Shown one piece after another: positions 1-6,454 of a DNA stretch of 12,559 nucleotides (within the stretch, counting starts at the first letter, position 1; each line of letters opens with the position of its first letter). The notes beneath the pieces are model-generated. The model saw only the letters and a list, made by a program, of their open reading frames with translations. It was not told the DNA's origin and searched no databases. The stretch is from assembly GCA_025360285.1 (NCBI GenBank), contig JANYCM010000332.1:1-12559 (forward strand), read 5' to 3'. Origin of the DNA: Sphingomonadales bacterium (GTDB lineage Bacteria; Pseudomonadota; Alphaproteobacteria; Sphingomonadales; Sphingomonadaceae). The position numbers and the translations under genes are program-made.

Positions 1-15
1 GCAGTCCTTTGCGGC

Positions 16-75
16 AAAACCCCCACCCCAGCCCTCCCCATTCTCGGTTCGCTGCGCTCACCGGGGGGAGGGAGC
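16..75 (-). repeat. C-rich/G-rich inverted repeat downstream of the transaminase gene
   Basis: The arms CCCTCCCC (32-39) and GGGGAGGG (65-72) are perfect complements around a 25-base loop. Read on the minus strand, the hairpin lies after the transaminase stop and is followed about 12 bases later by TTTT (16-19). It could therefore help end transcription, although the gap to the T-run is too long for a classical intrinsic terminator. The flanking ACCCCAGCCCTCCCC wording resembles the repeat pair at 5846-5960, so it probably belongs to the same class of interspersed intergenic element. The terminator role is inference. Confidence 0.45.
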
Positions 76-118
76 AGCGGGGCATATACCCATTTGGCAC
101 TTGTAGGACAGGCTCACC

Positions 119-994
119 TTACGCCGCCGGCGGCACCCAGCCCGTTTGCCGCGTGATCTCCCCCCACACCAACGGCGCCAGCCGTGCCGCGACCGGGCCG
201 GGCGTGCCGCCGCCAATGGCGTGCCCGTCAATCCGCACCACCGGCAGCAACGGCGCCGTGGTGGAGGTAAGCAACGCCTCATCAGCCGCCAGCGCTTCGT
301 CAAGGCTGAACGGCCGTTCGACGACAACAATTTGCGCGCTGCGGGCCAGCGCGATCAGACTGGCGCGGGCGATGCCGGGCAGGATGGATGCCGACAGCGG
401 ATGGGTGATGATGGCGCCATCCTTGACGATCCAGGCATTGGTCGAACCGCCTTCATGGACGATGCCATCCTCGCCGACCAGCCAGGCTTCAAAGGCGCCG
501 GCGGCGCGGGCGTCCTGTTTGGCGAGGACATTGGCGAGCAGGCCGGTGGTCTTCATGTCCACCCGGCGCCAGCGCAGATCGGGCAGGGTGATGATGGCGA
601 TGCCCCTGGCCTGCTGGGCGATGCGCTGTCCGAAATCGAAGCGGCGCACAGTCATGATCAGCGATGGCCGGGGCGAGGCCGGGAAGCCATGGTCGCGGCG
701 GGCGGCACCGCGGCTGACCTGGATGTAGAGCAGCGCCTCGGCCTGGCCATTGGCGGCGATCAGCCGGCGGGCCTGCAAGGCCAGCGCTGCATCGGACAGC
801 GCGAGATCGATGAACAGCGCGGCCAGGTTGCGGCGCAGCCGGGCGATATGTGCAGGCCAATCGAGCAGCCGGCCGTTCAGCACGGCGCAGACTTCATAGA
901 CGGCATCGGCAAATTGCAGCCCGCGGTCCTCGACATGGACATGGGCGTCGCGCAGCAGGCTGATGCGGCCATCGACATAGGCCAGTTGCGGCAT
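119..994 (-). CDS. dat: D-amino-acid transaminase (fold-type IV PLP aminotransferase)
   Basis: A 291-residue cytosolic PLP enzyme that would move amino groups between D-amino acids and 2-oxo acids, for example D-Ala plus 2-oxoglutarate to D-Glu plus pyruvate. Such activity feeds peptidoglycan precursors or D-amino acid breakdown. The motif EDRGLQFADAVYEV (22-35) is the family's N-terminal signature. An RxH pair (R100, H102, in RRDHGFP) matches the carboxylate-binding pair of D-amino-acid transaminases. K148 in RWRRVDMKTTGLL is the expected Schiff-base lysine. E181 in HEGGSTN and the phosphate-binding STTAPLLP (244-251) complete the active site. Length is normal. The ATG at 994 has GGAGG at 1005-1009, 10 bases upstream. 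The gene stands alone and is divergent from the photolyase. A branched-chain or aminodeoxychorismate-lyase-like activity is the main alternative; the RxH pair and the EGGSTN wording favour the D-specific enzyme. Confidence 0.9.
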   Translation of the reverse strand: MPQLAYVDGRISLLRDAHVHVEDRGLQFADAVYEVCAVLNGRLLDWPAHIARLRRNLAALFIDLALSDAALALQARRLIAANGQAEALLYIQVSRGAARRDHGFPASPRPSLIMTVRRFDFGQRIAQQARGIAIITLPDLRWRRVDMKTTGLLANVLAKQDARAAGAFEAWLVGEDGIVHEGGSTNAWIVKDGAIITHPLSASILPGIARASLIALARSAQIVVVERPFSLDEALAADEALLTSTTAPLLPVVRIDGHAIGGGTPGPVAARLAPLVWGEITRQTGWVPPAA

Positions 995-1019
995 TGGGGC
1001 GCTTCCTCCGGAGCGGCAG

Positions 1020-1061
1020 GGGCCGCGACAAAATTGTTCGTCGCGGCGCGGGCCGCGACAA
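1020..1061. repeat. 12-base direct repeat between the transaminase and photolyase genes
   Basis: The sequence GGGCCGCGACAA occurs at 1020-1031 and again at 1050-1061, with starts 30 bases apart (about three helical turns). The pair lies in the 96-base spacer between two divergent genes, where both promoters must sit, so it could be a pair of protein-binding sites on one face of the DNA. No convincing -35/-10 pair was found beside it. The repeat is seen directly; the binding role is a guess. Confidence 0.45.
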
Positions 1062-1066
1062 GGCGC

Positions 1067-1085
1067 TGTCTTAGCGGCTAAGACA
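1067..1085 (+). promoter_or_regulatory. Perfect hairpin 5 bases before the photolyase start codon
   Basis: TGTCTTAG (1067-1074) and CTAAGACA (1078-1085) are perfect complements around the loop CGG. The stem ends 5 bases before the photolyase ATG at 1091. It takes the place where a Shine-Dalgarno sequence would be expected, and none is visible there. It may be an operator for a dimeric repressor, or an mRNA stem controlling translation. The stem is A/T-containing in a very GC-rich region, which makes it stand out. Its function is unproven. Confidence 0.5.
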
Positions 1086-1090
1086 CGGCC

Positions 1091-2482
1091 ATGTCAGCAC
1101 CCCAGCTCATCTGGTTCCGCAATGATCTTCGCCTCGCCGACCAGGCGGCGGTGGCGGGCGCAGCCAAGGCCGGGCCGGTTGTCGCGCTGTTTGTTCTCGA
1201 TAACGAAGCGCCGGGGCATTGGCGGATGGGCGCGGCGCAGCGCTGGTGGCTGCACCATAGCCTGGCATCGCTGGGCCGGGATCTGGCGGCGCGCGGCGGC
1301 CGGCTGCTGTTGCGGCGCGGCGCGGCGGCGGATGTGGTGCCGCAGGTGGCGGCGGCGATCGGCGCCGCGGCGGTGCACACGCTGACGCATTATGAACCCT
1401 GGGCCAAGGCGCAGGATGCGACGGTGGCGCGTGTCGCGGCGCTCAAGCGCTATCATGGCGCGCTGCTGGCGCCGCCGGCGTCGGTGCTGGCGGGCGGCGG
1501 CGGGCGCTATCGCATTTTTACGCCGTGGTGGCGCAAATTGCAGGACCAGATGCCGTCGGCGCCGCCGCGGCCGGTGCCCGATCTGGCCTTTGCCGAGGCG
1601 CCAGCGGGGGATGAGCTGGCGGATTGGGGCTTGCTGCCGACCCGGCCCGACTGGTCCGGGGGCTTTGGCGTGTGGACGCCGGGGGAGGCGGGAGCGGCGG
1701 CGCAACTGGCGCGGTTTCTGGATGTGGCGCGGGATTATGACAGCGGCCGCAACCTGCCATCACAGGAAGGATCATCGCGCCTGTCCCCGCATCTGGCGCT
1801 CGGCGAGATTTCGGTGCGCCAGGTCTGGCACGCGGTTGCCGAGGCGGTGCCGGCCGCGGCGGCCGAGCCTTATCTGCGCGAACTCGGCTGGCGGGATTTT
1901 GCCGCCAATATCCTCGATCAGTTTCCCGATCACGGCGATGTGCCGGGGCGGGCGGTGTTCGACAGCGTGGCGTTCCGCGATGCCCCCGATGATCTGCGCG
2001 CCTGGCAGCAGGGGCGCACCGGCTATCCCATCGTCGATGCCGGGATGCGGCAGTTATGGGCGACGGGCTGGATGCACAATCGGGTGCGGATGATCGCGGC
2101 GTCGTTCCTGGTGAAGCATCTGCTCATCGACTGGCGGCAGGGGGAACGCTGGTTCTGGGATTGCCTTGTCGATGCCGATCTGGGCGCCAATTCGCTGGGC
2201 TGGCAATGGGTGATGGGGTCGGGGGTCGATTCCTCGCCGTTCAACCGCATCTTCGCGCCGGTGACGCAAAGCGCCAAATTCGCCGCCGGCGATTATATCC
2301 GCCGCTGGGTGCCCGAATTGGCGGGCATGCGCGACGCCGATATCCATGCGCCATGGGAGGCCGAACCGATGATGCTGCGCGCGGCGGGGGTGACGCTGGG
2401 GCGGAGCTATCCGTTGCCGATCGTCGGCCATGCCGAAGGGCGGGCGCGGGCGCTCGCTGCCTATGCTCATGCGGTGGAGTAG
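1091..2482 (+). CDS. phrB: Deoxyribodipyrimidine photolyase (class I CPD photolyase)
   Basis: A 463-residue flavoprotein that repairs UV-induced cyclobutane pyrimidine dimers with light energy. The N-terminal alpha/beta antenna domain starts at once with LIWFRNDLRLAD (6-17). The FAD-binding helical domain spans roughly 215-455. Recognisable blocks are RDYDSGRNLP (214-223), SRLSPHLALGEIS (229-241), ELGWRDF (264-270), GRTGYPIVDAGMRQLW (308-323) and TGWMHNRVRM (325-334). By alignment to E. coli PhrB, W371 corresponds to W382, W348 to W359, N367 to N378 and N330/R331 to N341/R342. The third, outer tryptophan of the electron-transfer triad (W306 in E. coli) is F295 here. The ATG at 1091 fits the family N-terminus, but no ribosome-binding site is visible and a perfect hairpin sits just before it. 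The gene is divergent from dat and ends 3 bases from the next convergent gene. Antenna cofactor type cannot be judged from the sequence alone. Confidence 0.95.
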   Translation: MSAPQLIWFRNDLRLADQAAVAGAAKAGPVVALFVLDNEAPGHWRMGAAQRWWLHHSLASLGRDLAARGGRLLLRRGAAADVVPQVAAAIGAAAVHTLTHYEPWAKAQDATVARVAALKRYHGALLAPPASVLAGGGGRYRIFTPWWRKLQDQMPSAPPRPVPDLAFAEAPAGDELADWGLLPTRPDWSGGFGVWTPGEAGAAAQLARFLDVARDYDSGRNLPSQEGSSRLSPHLALGEISVRQVWHAVAEAVPAAAAEPYLRELGWRDFAANILDQFPDHGDVPGRAVFDSVAFRDAPDDLRAWQQGRTGYPIVDAGMRQLWATGWMHNRVRMIAASFLVKHLLIDWRQGERWFWDCLVDADLGANSLGWQWVMGSGVDSSPFNRIFAPVTQSAKFAAGDYIRRWVPELAGMRDADIHAPWEAEPMMLRAAGVTLGRSYPLPIVGHAEGRARALAAYAHAVE

Positions 2483-2485
2483 GGC

Positions 2486-2956
2486 CTATTTCGCCGGGTG
2501 CGGCTTTACCCCCGACCAGGTCCAGGCGTTCATCTTCCAGCCCGTAGCGGTCATCACCAGGCTGGCGGTGATCGAGCCTTCCTCGGCCATCGGCTTGCCC
2601 TTTTCCTTGTAGGTATAAAGCGTCGGGACGACGACATAGGCGACCTTGCCGTCGCTTTCGATGCGGGTCGGCGTCTTGTAGCTGACAATGCCATCGGTCA
2701 CGCCCGTCGCCTTGGCGTGGCGGTCATAATCCGCCGCCCAGGCTTGCGGGGCCTTGGGGCCGATCCAGTGGTGCGGGGCAAATTCATCGATGATGGCGAT
2801 GTTGCCCGCGGCATAGGTTGCATAGGCGGCGGCGGTATCGCCCTTGTTGAAACCATCGAGGAAGCTGCGCACCGGGGCCGATGGGTCGGCAGGCGCCGCG
2901 AGCGCCGCCGGGGCTATGAGCAGCGCGGCAAGGCAGGCAAGGGCGGTTCTGGTCAT
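2486..2956 (-). CDS. Secreted SnoaL/NTF2-like domain protein
   Basis: A 156-residue protein of unknown function with a Sec signal peptide: MTRTALACLAALLIAPAALA, with likely cleavage after residue 20 (ALA-AP). The mature part resembles the NTF2/ketosteroid-isomerase-like fold. An N-terminal helix has the wording VRSFLDGFNKGDTAAA, followed by strands ending in ASLVMTATGWKMNAWTWSG, typical of the SnoaL-like group. These proteins often bind small hydrophobic ligands or have no known activity, and no catalytic residues can be assigned. The ATG at 2956 is chosen because GGAGG (2964-2968) lies 7 bases upstream and because it places the signal peptide at the N-terminus; an ATG at 3004 would bury it. 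The gene lies 44 bases downstream of the permease in the same direction, so co-transcription is plausible. The fold assignment is by pattern, with moderate certainty. Confidence 0.75.
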   Translation of the reverse strand: MTRTALACLAALLIAPAALAAPADPSAPVRSFLDGFNKGDTAAAYATYAAGNIAIIDEFAPHHWIGPKAPQAWAADYDRHAKATGVTDGIVSYKTPTRIESDGKVAYVVVPTLYTYKEKGKPMAEEGSITASLVMTATGWKMNAWTWSGVKPHPAK

Positions 2957-3000
2957 GATGAGTCCTCCGAATGGCAGCATCGCGCCGTCCCCGGCCAGCG

Positions 3001-4296
3001 TCAATGGCGGCGGCGCATGGCATACATCAGGCTGATCAGCCCCAGGAACAGCGCGATGCCGCCGGCTTCGGCGAGCGTTGACTGGCAGGCCAGCCAGACC
3101 ATGGTGACGATGCCGATGGCGGCAACGACGCGTAGCGCTGGCAGGCGCAGCGGCGCGCCGGCCAGCGCGACACCATCGGCACGCAGTTTCAACGTCGCGG
3201 CGCAGCCCATGATGTAGACGATGACGACAATCAGCGTTGAGATGATCGCCAGCGCGGTGAAACTGCCGCTGATCGCCAGCGCGGCGGTGATGGCGGTATA
3301 GGTGATGATGGCGATGTGCGGCGTGTGGCGGCGCGGGTGCAACCGGCCGAGCGGTGCCGGCAGCAGGCCATCACGGGCAAAGGCGAAGAGCAGGCGCGGC
3401 GAGGCAAGGGCATCGCTGGCGTTCCAGCCGAGCATCGAGACGGTGGCACCGCCGACGAGCAGCAGCTTCAGCGCCGGCGAGACAGCGCCCATGGCATCGG
3501 CGAGCGGCGCCTTGGAAGTAGCGAGGCCGGCGCCGGCCAGGCCCTGGGCCACTAACTGCACGGTGATGCACAGCGCCGCATAGGCGACCAGCGAAATGAT
3601 GATGGCGCGCGGGATGGTGCGGGCCGGGTCTCGCACCTCCCCCGCGACCGCCAGCGTTGATTCCATGCCGGTGAACAGGAACACCCCCAGAATGGCAGCG
3701 CGGCCGATATCGGCGTGGCCGGCGGCGAGCGGCAGGGTCAGCCGCGCCGGATCGACAAACCAGAGGCCGACGCCGACGAAGATCAGCAGCGGGATGGCCT
3801 TGACGGCGGTGGACAGGGCGGCGATGCGCGCCGCGATATCGGTGCCGGCGATGTTGACCATGGCCAGCAGCGCGAACCAGCCCATCAGCGCCAGCGCGCG
3901 CACCGGTCCGGACGCCATGAACGGAAACACACTGCCCAGCGCATCGGCCGCGGCCGCGGCGATGCCGCCGGCGGCAAGTACCGCGCTGACCCAGGTGAGG
4001 GCGCCGGCGATCCAGCCCCAATAGGGTCCGAACGCCGCCTCGACAAAGCTGTAGGGGCCGCCGCTGCCGGGTACGCGGCTGGCGGCTTCGGCAAAGCATA
4101 GCATGATAGTGCCGACGGCGGCAGCGGCGGCGAGATAGGCCAGCGGCGCGGCGCTGCCGACGGCTTTGGCCATGTCAGCCGGAATGGCGAAGATGCCGCC
4201 GCCGATCAATATGCCGATCATCGCGCCGATCAGCGGGATGATGGTTATGCTGCGAACAAGGCCGGCATCGCGGGCCGCGAGAGTGGTGGGGGGCAT
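3001..4296 (-). CDS. APC-superfamily amino acid/polyamine permease
   Basis: An inner-membrane transporter of about 431 residues with roughly twelve hydrophobic segments. The first helix carries the APC substrate-backbone motif IGILIGGGIFAIPA. It is followed by FAEAASRVPGSGGPYSFVEAAFGPYWGW, the TM2-TM3 consensus of the amino acid-polyamine-organocation family. Later the FLFTGMESTLAVAGEVRDPARTIP block matches the TM6 and loop region, where a conserved Glu lies in the substrate or proton path. It most likely imports amino acids or related amines by proton symport; the substrate cannot be told. The start is uncertain. ATG 4296 gives a normal APC N-terminus, while GTG 4335 would add 13 residues and lies 15 bases from the pirin stop. 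Neither has a clear ribosome-binding site, so translation may depend on coupling to the upstream pirin gene. Confidence 0.88.
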   Translation of the reverse strand: MPPTTLAARDAGLVRSITIIPLIGAMIGILIGGGIFAIPADMAKAVGSAAPLAYLAAAAAVGTIMLCFAEAASRVPGSGGPYSFVEAAFGPYWGWIAGALTWVSAVLAAGGIAAAAADALGSVFPFMASGPVRALALMGWFALLAMVNIAGTDIAARIAALSTAVKAIPLLIFVGVGLWFVDPARLTLPLAAGHADIGRAAILGVFLFTGMESTLAVAGEVRDPARTIPRAIIISLVAYAALCITVQLVAQGLAGAGLATSKAPLADAMGAVSPALKLLLVGGATVSMLGWNASDALASPRLLFAFARDGLLPAPLGRLHPRRHTPHIAIITYTAITAALAISGSFTALAIISTLIVVIVYIMGCAATLKLRADGVALAGAPLRLPALRVVAAIGIVTMVWLACQSTLAEAGGIALFLGLISLMYAMRRRH

Positions 4297-4350
4297 CGGG
4301 TGCAGGCTAGGGGCGGGGTGCGTGACTGTCCACACCCCGCTTGCCGGAAT

Positions 4351-5052
4351 TCAGCCCAGGTCGAAAACCAGCACTTCGGCCCCGGCGTCCGACGCCAACG
4401 CCACCGAATCGACCTCCGCCAGCGCCAGGCCGTCGCCTTGCGCCAGTGGCTGGCCGGCCGCCACCAGAGTGCCGCGCGCCACTTGCAACCAGGCATGGCC
4501 GCGGGTGATCGGCACGTCGAGGCTGCCGCCAGGCGCGATGAGCGCGCGGGCGATGCTGGCGTCGCTGCGGATCGTCACGGCATCGGCGGCGCCTTCGGGG
4601 GCGGCGATGACATCGAGGCGGGTTTCGCCGGCGCCGGCGGCGGGCAGGGTCTTTTGTTCATAACCCGGCGCGATGCCGCGTTCGCTGGGCACCAGCCAGA
4701 TCTGCAACAGATGGACGGGATCGGTTTTGCTCGCATTGAATTCGGAATGGCGGATGCCGGTGCCGGCGCTCATGCGCTGGGCATCGCCGGGGTGGATGAC
4801 GGCGCCGGTGCCGAGCGAATCCTTGTGCTCCAGCGCGCCCTCCAGGATGTAGGTGACGATTTCCATATCGGCGTGCGGGTGCGTCGGGAAACCGCCGCCG
4901 GCCGCCAGCCTGTCCTCATTGATGACGCGCAGCGAGCGAAAGCCCATGAAGCGCGGGTCGCGGTAGTCACCAAAACTGAAGCTGTGGGCGGTATCGAGCC
5001 AGCCGAAATTGAATTTGCCGCGGGCGTCGGCCGGGCGGTGGAGCATTTTCAT
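4351..5052 (-). CDS. Pirin family bicupin (YhhW-like, possible quercetin dioxygenase)
   Basis: A 233-residue cytosolic bicupin close in length and layout to E. coli YhhW, which has quercetin 2,3-dioxygenase activity in vitro. The expected metal ligands are all present: H58 and H60 (FPTHPHADME), and H102 and E104 (TGIRHSEFN). The N-terminal motif DTAHSFSFGDYRDP (20-33) and the RVINEDR block (42-48) are typical pirin wording. The C-terminal cupin (about 145-233) lacks an obvious metal site, as is usual in the family. The ATG at 5052 is supported by AAGGGG (5060-5065), 7 bases upstream. The same frame stays open to 5553, but that part overlaps the dehydrogenase and does not look like pirin. The gene lies 88 bases downstream of the dehydrogenase and 54 bases before the permease ATG. 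The physiological substrate is unknown. Confidence 0.92.
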   Translation of the reverse strand: MKMLHRPADARGKFNFGWLDTAHSFSFGDYRDPRFMGFRSLRVINEDRLAAGGGFPTHPHADMEIVTYILEGALEHKDSLGTGAVIHPGDAQRMSAGTGIRHSEFNASKTDPVHLLQIWLVPSERGIAPGYEQKTLPAAGAGETRLDVIAAPEGAADAVTIRSDASIARALIAPGGSLDVPITRGHAWLQVARGTLVAAGQPLAQGDGLALAEVDSVALASDAGAEVLVFDLG

Positions 5053-5140
5053 GGGGGTTCCCCTTTTGAAGGTCAGATTAACACTGAAATGGGGGTGCTG
5101 GCGAGGTTGTGCCAGATGCATGCCCGGCGCGGCAGCCATA

Positions 5141-5836
5141 TCAGAACGGAATGGCTTCGCCCTGCCAGTCGAGCAGCAGTCCCGACTGCGCCGGCGTGGC
5201 CGCATCAATAACGCCAAGCAGTTGCGCCGCCGCCTGACCAGGGGTGAACAGGGTTTTGACACTGCGGTGAAAGGGTTTCGACAGGGCGCTGTCGACGGTG
5301 CCGGGGTGCAGGGCGAGGACGACGCTAGTGGGGTTCTTGCGCGCCTGTTCGATGGCGATGGTGCGGATGATCTGGTTGAGCGCTGCCTTGGAGGCGCGAT
5401 AGGCGTGCCAGCCGCCCAGCCGGTTGTCGCTGATCGACCCGACCCGCGCCGACAGTGCCGCGAACAGCGTCTTGCGCCCCTTGGGCAGCAGCGGCAAGAA
5501 CGCCTGGGCGACCAGCGCCGGCCCGGTGGCGTTGATGGCAAAGGCCTGGGCAAAGGCGGTGGCCGAAAGCTGGCGCAGGTCGCGCTCGGGGAACAGGCCG
5601 GGGCCGTGCAGGACGCCAGTGGCGCAAATGACGAGATCGGGCGGTGTCGTCAGCGCGGCGGCAGCAGCGGTGATGCTGGCAGGGTCGGTCAGATCAAGGT
5701 CAACGCGGGTCAGGCGGGTGACCAGCGCAACGCCTGAGTCGGCGGCCAGCCGGTCGGCAAAGGCGCGGCCGATGCCGCCGCCGGCGCCGATGATCACGGC
5801 GTGCAGGCCGGGGGAAAAACTGCTGAGGCGGGTCAT
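5141..5836 (-). CDS. Short-chain dehydrogenase/reductase (SDR, CsgA/C-factor-like)
   Basis: A 231-residue NAD(P)-dependent Rossmann oxidoreductase. The cofactor motif is GAGGGIG (17-23). D70-like acidic and ICATG (70-74) residues replace the usual NNAG start. N102 lies in FAINATGPA, S134 in ARVGSISDN, and the catalytic pair Y146/K150 in HAYRASKAALN. The SARVGSISDNRLGGWHAYRAS wording resembles the CsgA/C-factor-like subgroup of SDRs with unknown substrates. Compact length fits a classical SDR. The ATG at 5836 has GGGAG (5846-5850), 9 bases upstream; this ribosome-binding site overlaps one arm of a strong palindrome. It is probably the first gene of the leftward run with pirin, permease and the NTF2-like gene. 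Substrate and direction of the reaction are unknown. Confidence 0.9.
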   Translation of the reverse strand: MTRLSSFSPGLHAVIIGAGGGIGRAFADRLAADSGVALVTRLTRVDLDLTDPASITAAAAALTTPPDLVICATGVLHGPGLFPERDLRQLSATAFAQAFAINATGPALVAQAFLPLLPKGRKTLFAALSARVGSISDNRLGGWHAYRASKAALNQIIRTIAIEQARKNPTSVVLALHPGTVDSALSKPFHRSVKTLFTPGQAAAQLLGVIDAATPAQSGLLLDWQGEAIPF

Positions 5837-5845
5837 TCTGTTCTT

Positions 5846-5960
5846 CTCCCCTCCCGCTGGCGGGAGGGGTTGGGGGTGGGGCGTTCCAGCGGCGGAAACT
5901 GTGATTTTACGGCAGAGAACCCACCCCCGACCCCTCCCGCCAGCGGAGACGGAAGGGAAG
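5846..5960. repeat. Facing pair of C-rich/G-rich interspersed repeats forming a long inverted repeat
   Basis: Bases 5854-5880 and 5920-5946 are inverse complements at 26 of 27 positions, and the one difference still allows a G-U pair in RNA. They enclose a 39-base centre. The first copy also contains its own 10-base palindrome, CCCCTCCCGC (5848-5857) and GCGGGAGGGG (5860-5869). The element fills nearly the whole 135-base gap between the dehydrogenase start and the clpS stop. It may reduce read-through from clpS, or shape the dehydrogenase leader. Similar wording occurs at 16-75. Repeats of this style are common between genes in many GC-rich Proteobacteria; any mobility is inference. Confidence 0.75.
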
Positions 5961-5971
5961 GGGGTTGGCCG

Positions 5972-6331
5972 TCAGTCCTTTTCCATCGTGCATTGCAGCG
6001 GGTGCTGGTGTTCCCGGGCGAAATCGATGACCTGGTTGACCTTGGTTTCGGCGACTTCATAGGTGAAGACGCCGCAGATGCCGACGCCGCGCTGATGGAC
6101 GTGCAGCATGACGCGGGTGGCGTCTTCGATGGTCATCTTGAAAAAGCGTTGCAGCGTCAGGACGACGAATTCCATCGGGGTATAATCGTCATTGAGCATC
6201 AGCACCTTGTACAGCGCCGGCTTGGCGGTGCGGGTGCGGGTCTTGGTGGCGACACCAACGCCGGTGCCGCCGCGGCCATCATCATCACCGGGGTCCTGCT
6301 TGTCAGGGCCGGCAAAGGGGGTTGCTGTCAT
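5972..6331 (-). CDS. clpS: ATP-dependent Clp protease adaptor ClpS
   Basis: A 119-residue cytosolic adaptor that binds proteins with N-degron residues and delivers them to ClpAP. The folded domain (about 38-119) is nearly complete in signature: [16 protein letters not shown] (41-56), [14 protein letters not shown] (85-98) and [10 protein letters not shown] at the end. N47, D48, D49, M53, M75 and H79 align with the N-degron pocket residues of E. coli ClpS (N34, D35, D36, M40, M62, H66). A flexible Gly/Asp/Thr-rich N-terminal arm of about 37 residues precedes the domain; this arm contacts ClpA in the family. clpA is not in the window. The ATG at 6331 is the natural start, although its ribosome-binding site is weak. 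A TATATT element at 6368-6373 may be its -10 box. Confidence 0.97.
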   Translation of the reverse strand: MTATPFAGPDKQDPGDDDGRGGTGVGVATKTRTRTAKPALYKVLMLNDDYTPMEFVVLTLQRFFKMTIEDATRVMLHVHQRGVGICGVFTYEVAETKVNQVIDFAREHQHPLQCTMEKD

Positions 6332-6367
6332 CGATCGTGAAACCTGTGATGGGCGGGGCTAACCAGC

Positions 6368-6373
6368 AATATA
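6368..6373 (-). promoter_or_regulatory. Possible -10 element of clpS
   Basis: On the minus strand this reads TATATT, an A/T island in a GC-rich gap, 36 bases before the clpS start. A matching -35 is poor: the hexamer 17 bases upstream is TTTTCG. It lies downstream of the phasin terminator hairpin, where a separate clpS promoter would be expected. The call rests mainly on position. Confidence 0.35.
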
Positions 6374-6392
6374 AGGCGAAACCGGCGCAACG

Positions 6393-6424
6393 AAAAGGGC
6401 GGGCGCGTCGCCGCACCCGCCCTT
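6393..6424 (-). terminator. Intrinsic terminator of the phasin gene
   Basis: AAGGGCGGG (6395-6403) and CCCGCCCTT (6416-6424) are perfect complements around a 12-base loop. On the minus strand the stem is followed directly by TTTT (complement of 6393-6396, partly inside the stem). It starts about 30 bases after the phasin stop at 6455 and precedes clpS, so it would separate the two genes. The T-run is short, so efficiency may be partial. Confidence 0.65.
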
Positions 6425-6454
6425 CATCGTTTGACGGCTCGCGCCGACGAAAGC

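Noticed and set aside
146..1081. Long rightward open frame (311 codons) opposite the transaminase gene
   Set aside because: It is the antisense of a well-supported enzyme gene. Its product has no recognisable domain and has the Arg/Ala/Gly-rich make-up expected of GC-rich antisense frames.
5062..5140. Sigma-54 promoter suggested by TGGCAC before pirin
   Set aside because: The required TTGC-like second element at the fixed spacing is absent (CGCCAG follows instead).
4300..5211. Rightward open frame of 303 codons opposite pirin
   Set aside because: Antisense of a clear pirin; composition is Gly/Arg/His-rich without any family wording.
5053..5553. N-terminal extension of the pirin frame by 167 codons
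   Set aside because: It overlaps the dehydrogenase gene out of frame, reads as low-complexity Arg/Ser/Pro, and a ribosome-binding site marks ATG 5052.
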